23,392 nt of DNA. It comes from an uncultured Clostridia bacterium (GTDB lineage Bacteria > Bacillota_A > Clostridia > TANB77 > CAG-508). The first letter of the stretch is position 1, and each line of letters begins with the position of its first letter. This document shows positions 7,598-13,447 of the stretch, piece after piece. The position numbers and the translations under genes are program-made. Below the pieces are notes generated by a model. The model did not search any database and had not been told where the DNA came from. It worked only from the letters and a program-made list of their open reading frames with translations. The DNA lies in assembly GCA_944392525.1 (NCBI GenBank), contig CALXXB010000020.1:1-23392 (forward strand), read 5' to 3'.

Positions 7598-8391
7598 AAA
7601 AAGAAATCTCTTTTATTAAAACCACTCGTCATAAATCTAAATGCTGCTTTTCTATTTGTTAACCAATTTATTCTTACTCCATTTTTCTTATTTTCTATCA
7701 TTTTTTCTACTAAAAATTTTGCAATTACATCTGGATAATCTCCTAATATATTATATACTTTCTTAGTTTTCTCTGGTAATTCAAACTCTTCATTTCCCAT
7801 TGAATGTGTTATAAAGTCTGTTATCATTATTCCTGGTGACAATAATCCTATTTGAATATTTAACTTCTTTTCTTCTACTTCTTTTGCTAAAGCTTTCAAG
7901 AAATATGTAAGTCCTCTTTTACTTGTTCCATATACTGATAAACCTAGCATCATTGCATCATTACTTCCATAACCTTCTATTCCATAAATCCCGCCATATC
8001 CTTGTTTTATCATTTGTTTCATTGCAATTTTAGAACCTATCATTGCTCCTTTTAAATCTATATCTACTAATCTATTTATTTTATCACTTTCAACTTCCCA
8101 TATTGGTACCATTGGTTGGTTTACTCCTGCATTATTTATCCAAATATCTACACAACTAAACTTTCCAACTGCTGTATCCATCAACTTTTGTAAATCTTCT
8201 TCTTTTGTTACATCACATAAACATTCTAATACTTCTCCTTTTCCTTCGATACTTTCTAAAACCTTCTTACTTTCAACTAGCTTCTCTTCTAAAACATCAC
8301 TTATCACTACATTATAATCATGTTTTCTAAATTCTTTTGCCATCTCAAATCCTAGTCCTCTTGCTGAACCTGTTATTACTACTGTTTTCAT
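7588..8391 (-). CDS. Short-chain dehydrogenase/reductase, NYC1/NOL-like
   Basis: Classical SDR of about 267 residues, an NAD(P)-dependent oxidoreductase of unknown substrate. It shows the cofactor motif TGSARGLG (8-15), the Asp of the adenine-binding region in 'CDVTKEED' (about 60), NNAG (86-89) and the catalytic pair Tyr154-x3-Lys158 in YGTSK, with Ser143 as the likely third residue. The segment 'GIYGIEGYGSND...YGTSKRGL' resembles plant chlorophyll b reductase (NYC1/NOL) and its bacterial relatives. Chlorophyll is of course not expected here. The frame is open 45 codons further upstream, but that extension runs through the promoter. The ATG at 8391 has GAAGGAGGAG directly before it and puts the Rossmann strand at the N-terminus as usual. 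It appears monocistronic, with a promoter at 8417-8445 and a terminator at 7571-7597. Confidence 0.88.
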   Translation of the reverse strand: MKTVVITGSARGLGFEMAKEFRKHDYNVVISDVLEEKLVESKKVLESIEGKGEVLECLCDVTKEEDLQKLMDTAVGKFSCVDIWINNAGVNQPMVPIWEVESDKINRLVDIDLKGAMIGSKIAMKQMIKQGYGGIYGIEGYGSNDAMMLGLSVYGTSKRGLTYFLKALAKEVEEKKLNIQIGLLSPGIMITDFITHSMGNEEFELPEKTKKVYNILGDYPDVIAKFLVEKMIENKKNGVRINWLTNRKAAFRFMTSGFNKRDFFLKA

Positions 8392-8416
8392 TTCATCTCC
8401 TCCTTCGTATACATCT

Positions 8417-8445
8417 ACAATAACACTTCTACAACTTTTTTGCAA
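8417..8445 (-). promoter_or_regulatory. Promoter of the short-chain dehydrogenase gene
   Basis: TTGCAA (8445-8440), a 17-base spacer and TATTGT (8422-8417) on the minus strand, 25 bases before the ATG. It follows the terminator of the pilin-LRR gene, so the dehydrogenase needs its own promoter. Confidence 0.45.
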
Positions 8446-8454
8446 TAAGAAATA

Positions 8455-8490
8455 AATAAAAAAACAGAAGTTACCATAGTAACCTCTGTT
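8455..8490 (-). terminator. Intrinsic terminator of the prepilin-LRR gene
   Basis: AACAGA(A)GTTAC at 8463-8474 pairs with GTAAC(C)TCTGTT at 8479-8490, with one mismatch and a CATA loop. On the minus strand it is followed by a T-rich tract. It lies 12 bases past the stop codon. Confidence 0.8.
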
Positions 8491-8501
8491 ATAAATATTT
8501 T

Positions 8502-9956
8502 TTACCCTTCTACCGCTATTTTCCAATAATATGGTATTTCTTCATAATTATCTAGCTTTTCACATCCAGCAAAGCATCCATTACCATCAGGAACACCTCT
8601 ATATCCATTTTCTTCTCCATTAGGAACTCTTAACCATAATTCAGGAGCAGTTCCTTGTAGATTGCTACAACCATAAAATGTTGCATCAAAACGCTCTACT
8701 TTATCACATCCATCAAATATTCCTTTTCCTATTGATGTTAAATTTGTACAATCTTGAAAACAATATGCAAAATCAATCGCATTTGTACAATTAGCAAATA
8801 CTCCATTACCTATTGTTGTTAAGCTGTCTGTTTCTCTAAACATGCTTTGAAAATCCTCTACACTACTACAGCCTGAAAATGCATAATCCCCTATTGTTTG
8901 TAAATTATTACAATCATCAAAAGCACCACTAAACCTTGTTATCTTTGTGCAATTTAAGAACATCTTATCTGGTATGCTTTGTATTCCTGAATTTGCAAAA
9001 TATACATCTGATAAATCTTTAAAACTACTTTCTGTTGGTGCTACTATTTGTGTTAAATTAGAGCAATAAGATAAATCTATTGTCTTTAATCCTATTGTTC
9101 CCCATTGTTCCACTCTTACTAATTTATCTATTCCTTGTCTATCTTCGGAATTTTCACTATTATATGATGATATACTTTCAAATATACCTGTTATCGTTAT
9201 TTTTATTTCTTTTGTTTCTGTATATGGATGTGTTGTTTTTTTTGCTATATCCGCATTTGTTATATGTTCTGGTGCTGTCCCATCTCCCCAGTCTACTGTG
9301 AAATCAAATGTTGCTGGATTTTCGTTTCCTCCATCATACCATTTTAAATTATAAGGTAATTCTATTGTATCTCCTGCTGATACATTATACACTAATATTA
9401 ATGCTTCTTTTCCTGTATCTGGTTCTAATGTTACATCTCCTGTTTCTGTACTATTTGATATACTCCATATTTGTTCTGGGTTTGTAGGTTCGTCATAATA
9501 ATTTACAACATAATTACCATCTTGTTCTTCTATCTTATATACATCTGTATCTGTTCCATTTCCTAATGCTTGTCTACTTCCTGTTAAAGCTTCTACATCT
9601 AATACATCTGTTGTTCCTTCTTTTATATATCCTTTACTGTTTAAGAAATCTAAAAATGATGAATATGATGCTAATGCTTTTTCTTCCTTTCCTTGTATTT
9701 GAACTGTTTCTGTACTTGCTAACTTCGTATTACTTGCTGCATTGATTTCTATTTGATATTCATTATAAGCAAGTGCTATTCCTTCCATCACTGCTCCATG
9801 TGATTGTTCTACTTTTGCATTAGCCGCTTGAGTTAATATTCCATTTTGTCCTGTTAACATTGCTATTGATACTCCCGCAAGTATTAATAGCACTATAATG
9901 GTTATTACTAAAGCAATTAATGTAATTCCCTTTACTTGTTTTAGTTTTCCTTTCAT
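8502..9956 (-). CDS. Prepilin-like surface protein with PKD-like and BspA-type leucine-rich repeats
   Basis: Predicted exported protein of 484 residues with three parts. (1) A class III prepilin leader: a basic N-terminus ending in KG at 9-10, then the hydrophobic ITLIALVITIIVLLILAGVS (11-30), to be cut after Gly10 by a prepilin peptidase. The usual Glu at mature position 5 is Ala15. (2) A beta region with VDWGDGT (221-227), typical of PKD-like folds. (3) From about 283 to 440, Cys-containing leucine-rich repeats such as 'LQTIGDYAFSGCSSVEDF' and 'LTSIGKGIFDGCDKVERF', like the BspA/LRR_5 adhesins. I infer a pilus- or surface-displayed binding protein. No pilus assembly genes are in the window. 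The ATG has AAGGAGG 6 bases upstream. A leader ORF and a terminator precede it, so expression is probably attenuated. The repeats argue against a role as major pilin. Confidence 0.8.
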   Translation of the reverse strand: MKGKLKQVKGITLIALVITIIVLLILAGVSIAMLTGQNGILTQAANAKVEQSHGAVMEGIALAYNEYQIEINAASNTKLASTETVQIQGKEEKALASYSSFLDFLNSKGYIKEGTTDVLDVEALTGSRQALGNGTDTDVYKIEEQDGNYVVNYYDEPTNPEQIWSISNSTETGDVTLEPDTGKEALILVYNVSAGDTIELPYNLKWYDGGNENPATFDFTVDWGDGTAPEHITNADIAKKTTHPYTETKEIKITITGIFESISSYNSENSEDRQGIDKLVRVEQWGTIGLKTIDLSYCSNLTQIVAPTESSFKDLSDVYFANSGIQSIPDKMFLNCTKITRFSGAFDDCNNLQTIGDYAFSGCSSVEDFQSMFRETDSLTTIGNGVFANCTNAIDFAYCFQDCTNLTSIGKGIFDGCDKVERFDATFYGCSNLQGTAPELWLRVPNGEENGYRGVPDGNGCFAGCEKLDNYEEIPYYWKIAVEG

Positions 9957-10019
9957 TTCTTTTCCTCCTTATATTTTTATTTTTATAAATTTAAAAACTT
10001 AATAACTATTTTAAAACGC

Positions 10020-10064
10020 AAAAAAGACAGCAACAAAACCTATCTTTTAGGTTTCATCACTATC
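10020..10064 (-). terminator. Strong terminator upstream of the prepilin-LRR gene (candidate attenuator)
   Basis: A 17-bp stem without mismatches if G-U pairs are counted (10048-10064 with 10026-10042), a five-base loop and six T residues on the minus strand. It lies 40 bases after the leader ORF stop and about 63 bases before the pilin-LRR start. No other good promoter is visible between it and that start codon. Confidence 0.75.
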
Positions 10065-10104
10065 TTTCTTATTTATATTATCTATTTTATTATTTACTAA
10101 TAGC

Positions 10105-10155
10105 CTACTTGTGTGTGTGTACAGCCTCAAGGCTTACAAGCTCTATTTTTTCCAT
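10105..10155 (-). CDS. Candidate 16-residue leader peptide upstream of the prepilin-LRR gene
   Basis: ATG (10155-10153) preceded by AAAAAGGAG at the right spacing reads MEKIELVSLEAVHTHK and ends at TAG (10107-10105). It starts about 35-40 bases after a good promoter and ends 40 bases before a strong terminator. This is the usual layout of a transcription-attenuation leader. His-Thr-His near the end is the only codon cluster, and it is too short to name an effector. Within the ORF a small AGCC-TTGA-GGCT stem can form, and a second AGGCT just past the stop could compete for it. It could also be a chance ORF. Confidence 0.45.
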   Translation of the reverse strand: MEKIELVSLEAVHTHK

Positions 10156-10191
10156 GTTTTTGCTCCTTTTTTCTTTAGTTTTTACTACTAA

Positions 10192-10220
10192 ATATTATAT
10201 TATTAATGTTTTTTTGTCAA
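10192..10220 (-). promoter_or_regulatory. Promoter for the leader ORF / prepilin-LRR transcript
   Basis: A perfect TTGACA (10220-10215) is followed by TATAAT at 15 bases (10199-10194) or, overlapping it, TAATAT at 17 bases (10197-10192) on the minus strand. It starts transcription about 30-40 bases before the leader ORF, after the end of the phosphatase-like gene. Confidence 0.65.
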
Positions 10221-10245
10221 GAGATAAATTTTATATTTTCTTATA

Positions 10246-11370
10246 TTATTTTTTCAAAACTATTAGTGGTATTTCCATTTCATCTCTTGTAATACCAGCA
10301 TGATTTGATTTAAATATTGAACCATTTTCATCATAATTTAGGCAAACATCTTTTATTCCAATTGCTATATAATCGCCTATACTATCCTCTAGTAATATAT
10401 GTTTCTTACCTTTTCCAAAAAGATTATTTTTTAAAACATCTTCTTTTGGAACTAATTTAAAATCTTCTCCATATATCTTTTTAAATAATTCTTCAAACTC
10501 TTTTTTATTTGCCTCTTCCTTTAACTTTATTCCACAAGCTCTTGGTTCTATAGTAGTTGTTCTCTCAAGCATATCAAATAATTCCTTATTCTTAGATAAA
10601 ACTTCATATTTACACTTTATATGCCCATGGTCTGCAATTACAATTATTATACTATTAGAAGGTAATTTATTATATAAATTTTGAGTTTCATTATTTATTT
10701 CAGTAACTACATTTTTTATATTTATCCCTTCTCCTTCTTCATGTAATATCGCATCTGGATTAGTATAATATCCATAAATAAATTTCTTTCCTTTTTTGTT
10801 ACATAAATTAAATACTCTATTTTCTATTTCATCTAATGTCTTACATGGATATTCATCATCAAAAGGCCATGCCATATAAGCTTTATTTTTAGTTTCTTCA
10901 TTAATTATATCTATAATTGTTTTATACTGCATTTCTTTTCTTTGTTTTACTTTATGTTTTGAAGGGTTATCTGTATCTTTTATTTCATTTGTATATACTG
11001 AAATTGTTTCATTATCATCTTTAAAAAACATATTCCAACCAATCCAACCATGTTCACAAGGATATAATCCCGTTAAAACACTTGTAGTTGCTGCAACTGT
11101 TGTAGCTGGAAACACAGATGAAATATTATCTACTTTATTACTTCTTAGGAAAGATTCTTTTGGCAGATATTTTTCTAATATCGCTGTTCCTAATCCATCA
11201 TATAATAATACTATAATGTTTTCATAATCTTTTTCCAAAAATATCTTGTCTAATTCTTCTAAAGTATCATTTAGAGTTTTTGCTCCCATTTCCTTTAGAA
11301 CAGAATTACTCAAATTAACCAAACTCTTTCCTTCAACTGGTAACATTAACTCATAATTTTCCTTATTCAT
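10246..11370 (-). CDS. Alkaline phosphatase superfamily hydrolase (type I phosphodiesterase / nucleotide pyrophosphatase-like)
   Basis: Predicted metal-dependent phospho- or sulfo-ester hydrolase of 374 residues. All family metal sites are visible in order: IIVLLYDGLG (metal Asp about 58), VFPATT with the nucleophile Thr at 90 or 91, then NPDAILH (about 204-210; Asp and His), IADHGH (about 245-250; Asp, His, His) and NHAGIT near the C-terminus (His about 357). There is no signal peptide or membrane segment, so a cytoplasmic location is likely, unlike secreted alkaline phosphatases. A TTG six codons upstream is open, but the ATG at 11370 sits behind GGGAGGAATAAAA and is preferred. It stands alone, with an extended -10 at 11414-11422. 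The substrate cannot be predicted; a nucleotide or phosphonate-type ester are options. Confidence 0.85.
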   Translation of the reverse strand: MNKENYELMLPVEGKSLVNLSNSVLKEMGAKTLNDTLEELDKIFLEKDYENIIVLLYDGLGTAILEKYLPKESFLRSNKVDNISSVFPATTVAATTSVLTGLYPCEHGWIGWNMFFKDDNETISVYTNEIKDTDNPSKHKVKQRKEMQYKTIIDIINEETKNKAYMAWPFDDEYPCKTLDEIENRVFNLCNKKGKKFIYGYYTNPDAILHEEGEGINIKNVVTEINNETQNLYNKLPSNSIIIVIADHGHIKCKYEVLSKNKELFDMLERTTTIEPRACGIKLKEEANKKEFEELFKKIYGEDFKLVPKEDVLKNNLFGKGKKHILLEDSIGDYIAIGIKDVCLNYDENGSIFKSNHAGITRDEMEIPLIVLKK

Positions 11371-11413
11371 TTTTATTCCTCCCACCAAAATTTAAACTTA
11401 AATTTCTAAAACA

Positions 11414-11422
11414 ATTATATCA
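11414..11422 (-). promoter_or_regulatory. Extended -10 promoter of the phosphatase-like gene
   Basis: TGATATAAT on the minus strand, 44 bases before the ATG. The -35 region is weak, as at the other extended -10 sites in the window. Confidence 0.45.
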
Positions 11423-11449
11423 CATCCCATTCGTTTAGATTGTATTAAT

Positions 11450-11495
11450 TATAAGAAAATAAAAGTAGGTATTGCTAATCATTACAATCCTACTT
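11450..11495 (-). terminator. Intrinsic terminator ending the DUF4116 transcript
   Basis: AAGTAGG-ATTG (11495-11485) pairs with CAAT-A-CCTACTT (11474-11463), with one bulged base and a 10-base loop. TTTATTTTCTT follows on the minus strand. Confidence 0.8.
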
Positions 11496-11504
11496 ATATC
11501 TTTA

Positions 11505-11644
11505 TTATTTATTTTTCCACAATTTTTTAATTCTGCTACTATTTTCTTGTATCTTATATAAATTCACACCATCATATTCACCATATTTATTTCCTATTCT
11601 AATTATGTATCATATGCATATTCATCTATAATCTCCTTTAATAG
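11505..11644 (-). pseudogene. Decayed ORF remnant, frameshifted
   Basis: After the stop of the 114-residue gene, two short stretches of coding character follow in different frames. First comes 'LLKEIIDEYAYDT' to a TAA at 11605-11603. Then, one frame over, comes 'YIIRIGNKYGEYDGVNLYK' continuing to '...RIKKLWKNK' and a TAA at 11507-11505. Joined, they look like the C-terminal 45 or so residues of a protein I cannot name. No start codon with a proper site precedes the second part. A chance AAAGGAG before ATGAATATGCAT gives only an eight-codon ORF. The piece lies just before the terminator at 11450-11495, so it is still within the transcript. It may be the end of a lost third gene of the DUF4116 cluster. 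Confidence 0.4.
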
Positions 11645-11663
11645 AAAAACTTACAATTAAAAT

Positions 11664-12008
11664 TTAAGCTTTTTTAACTTTTAATCTTGTTATTTCTGAA
11701 TCATATTGCTCAATTTTTTCATCATAAACTTTTTCAAGTTTTAATAATTTTTCCACTGGCCAATTGTCTATTAAACTTAAATTTTTCTCAATCTGGTTTA
11801 ATACCTGCTCTCTTTCTTTAGCTTTTCTATTTTCTTCTTTCATTATATCAATTGAATTTTTATCTTTAATTTCTTTTGGCTTTATTACTTGACTATTAAC
11901 TACACTTTCATTAATAGTATTCGTTTTCTTTCCAAATATTTTCAAAAAGAAATTTCTTATACCTGAAAATATTCCTTCATTATATTTTTTAGGCAAATTA
12001 TTTTTCAT
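11664..12008 (-). CDS. Small coiled-coil protein, partner of the DUF4116 repeat protein
   Basis: No recognised family. The 114 residues are basic at the N-terminus ('FSGIRNFFLKIFGKKTN', a possible amphipathic membrane-associating helix at about 15-28), with a charged linker and a C-terminal heptad-rich helix from about 80 to the end. That helix, 'VEKLLKLEKVYDEKIEQYD' with 'SEITRLK', closely resembles 'LEELLEVESKTDTEIEQTD' with 'AEIERL' in the C-terminal part of the neighbouring DUF4116 protein, so the two may share an interaction module. It starts 17 bases after the DUF4116 stop with its own AAAGGAG, and is certainly in the same transcript. I infer a protein working together with the repeat protein; its role is unknown. 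Confidence 0.7.
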   Translation of the reverse strand: MKNNLPKKYNEGIFSGIRNFFLKIFGKKTNTINESVVNSQVIKPKEIKDKNSIDIMKEENRKAKEREQVLNQIEKNLSLIDNWPVEKLLKLEKVYDEKIEQYDSEITRLKVKKA

Positions 12009-12025
12009 TATACTTTTCTCCTTTA

Positions 12026-13342
12026 TTAAAGTTGTTCTTCTTCATGAGTATCCTTTTCTGATTTTTCGCCTTCTCCAACTTCCATTTCTGCTTGTCCTCT
12101 TAAAGCATCCAATTCTGCTTTCTTTTGTTTTGCAATCTCTATTTTTCCTTTTACTCTTCGTAAAACTGTTAGTCTTTCTATTTCTGCATCTGTTTGCTCT
12201 ATTTCTGTATCTGTTTTTGATTCGACTTCTAATAATTCTTCTAAAGACATATCATCTAAGCTTCTATTCTCTTGCTCAAATTCGCTATTTTCTTCTTCAT
12301 TAATTTTAATGCCCATTGCTTCAGCCCTGGTTCTTTCGGCGATTTTCTTAAGTTCCTCATCATTTTGTAATTCTTCACTTGCATATTGTAATGCATACAT
12401 ATCATTTTTTACAGCTGCTAATACTACTTCTCTATCTCCTCTTAACTCTTCACTCGCATATTGCAATGCACCATAACTTCCTGAATGTTGTACAGCTGCT
12501 AATACTATCTCTTTATCTCCTCTTAACTCTTCACTTGCATATTCAAGTTGATCTCCATTAAATTTTACAGCTGCTAATACTATTTCTCTATCTCCTCTCA
12601 ACGCTTCACTTGCATATTCAAGTTGATTTCCATTAGATTTTACAGCTGCTAATACTACTTCTCTGTCTCCTCTTAATTCTTCGCTTGCATATTGCAATGC
12701 ACCATAATTTTCTGAATGTTGTACAGCTACTAATACTACTTCTCTATCTCCTCTTAATTCTTCACTTGCATATTCAAGTTGATTTCCATTAGATTTTACA
12801 GCTGCTAATACTACGCCCCTATCTCCTTTTAGCTCATCACTTGCGTATTGTAATGCTTGACTATTATGACCATTAAGAACTGCTTGTACAGCTGCTAATA
12901 CTATCTCTTTATCTCCTCTTAACTCTTCACTTGCATATTGGAGATCATATCCCCCAGTATATTTAATAGCTTCTAGAACTACTTCTTTGTCATTTCTTAA
13001 TTCTTCACTTGCATATTGCAATGCACCATAATATTCTGCATATTCTATAGCTTTTAAAACCACTTCTTTATCATTTCTTAATTCTTCGCTTGCATATTGT
13101 AATGCACCACCACTATTAACACCATAATAATCTGCTTGTACAGCTGCTAATACTATCTCTTTATCTCCTCTTAACTCTTCACTTGCATATTGGAGAGCAT
13201 CTCCTTCGCTGTATTTAATCGCCTCCAAAACCACTTCTCTATCATTTCTTAATTCTTCGTTTGCATATTCAAGTGAATATCCATTTCTTATTGCTTCTAA
13301 TACATCTTCTTTGTTATTCCAATCTATATTATTAGAATCCAT
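12026..13342 (-). CDS. DUF4116 repeat protein with C-terminal coiled coil
   Basis: A 438-residue protein made of twelve DUF4116 units (about residues 22-328), each with the core LQYASEELRGDREVVLAAVK and a spacer of variable length (repeat period about 24-33 residues). The first unit is the most diverged (SLEYANEELRND). A charged segment follows, then a coiled-coil/helical tail (about 360-420) and a Glu/Lys-rich end. DUF4116 repeats form helical solenoids in proteins of unknown, presumably protein-binding, function. There is no signal peptide or membrane segment, so it is cytoplasmic. The start has AAAAGGAG upstream and a TATAAT at 13376-13381. The middle units come as pairs (…AAVQHS.. / …AAVKSNG..) that repeat nearly identically, a mark of recent internal duplication. 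Repeat number may vary between strains. Confidence 0.85.
   Translation of the reverse strand: MDSNNIDWNNKEDVLEAIRNGYSLEYANEELRNDREVVLEAIKYSEGDALQYASEELRGDKEIVLAAVQADYYGVNSGGALQYASEELRNDKEVVLKAIEYAEYYGALQYASEELRNDKEVVLEAIKYTGGYDLQYASEELRGDKEIVLAAVQAVLNGHNSQALQYASDELKGDRGVVLAAVKSNGNQLEYASEELRGDREVVLVAVQHSENYGALQYASEELRGDREVVLAAVKSNGNQLEYASEALRGDREIVLAAVKFNGDQLEYASEELRGDKEIVLAAVQHSGSYGALQYASEELRGDREVVLAAVKNDMYALQYASEELQNDEELKKIAERTRAEAMGIKINEEENSEFEQENRSLDDMSLEELLEVESKTDTEIEQTDAEIERLTVLRRVKGKIEIAKQKKAELDALRGQAEMEVGEGEKSEKDTHEEEQL
12357..13278 (-). repeat. Coding tandem repeats (12 DUF4116 units)
   Basis: Imperfect tandem repeats of about 72-99 bases inside the DUF4116 gene. The DNA word TCTCCTCTTAACTCTTCACT (plus strand) and close variants recur through the array. 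A higher-order unit of two repeats (about 160-170 bases) is duplicated with high identity between roughly 12420 and 12800. The period and the coding frame show this is not a CRISPR array. Confidence 0.8.
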
Positions 13343-13375
13343 TTTTTTCTCCTTTTATATGAATTTGTTAATATT

Positions 13376-13381
13376 ATTATA
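13376..13381 (-). promoter_or_regulatory. -10 box of the DUF4116 transcript
   Basis: TATAAT on the minus strand, 33 bases before the DUF4116 start. The -35 is poor (TTAGAA at about 15 bases). A nearby dyad TTACA-N4-TGTAA (13409-13422) recalls the BlaI operator but has the wrong spacing. Confidence 0.35.
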
Positions 13382-13447
13382 ACATAACCTTCTTTTTCTA
13401 ACATTATTTTACAAAACTGTAATACAAAAATAATATTTCCGTAATAT

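Noticed and set aside
8392..8526. 45-codon N-terminal extension of the short-chain dehydrogenase
   Set aside because: It would run through the promoter and the upstream gene's end. The ATG at 8391 has a strong AAGGAGG and gives the normal SDR N-terminus.
9957..10245. Cyclic-di-GMP riboswitch before the pilin-like gene
   Set aside because: Such riboswitches often precede pilin genes in clostridia, but the conserved GEMM-I core words could not be found on either strand. The leader ORF and terminator explain the region better.
12357..13278. CRISPR-like periodic repeat
   Set aside because: Repeats keep the reading frame, encode DUF4116 units and have spacers that are themselves similar.
13409..13422. 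BlaI operator upstream of the DUF4116 gene
   Set aside because: TTACA and TGTAA are present but with four bases between instead of two, and the surrounding bases do not match the blaI operators.
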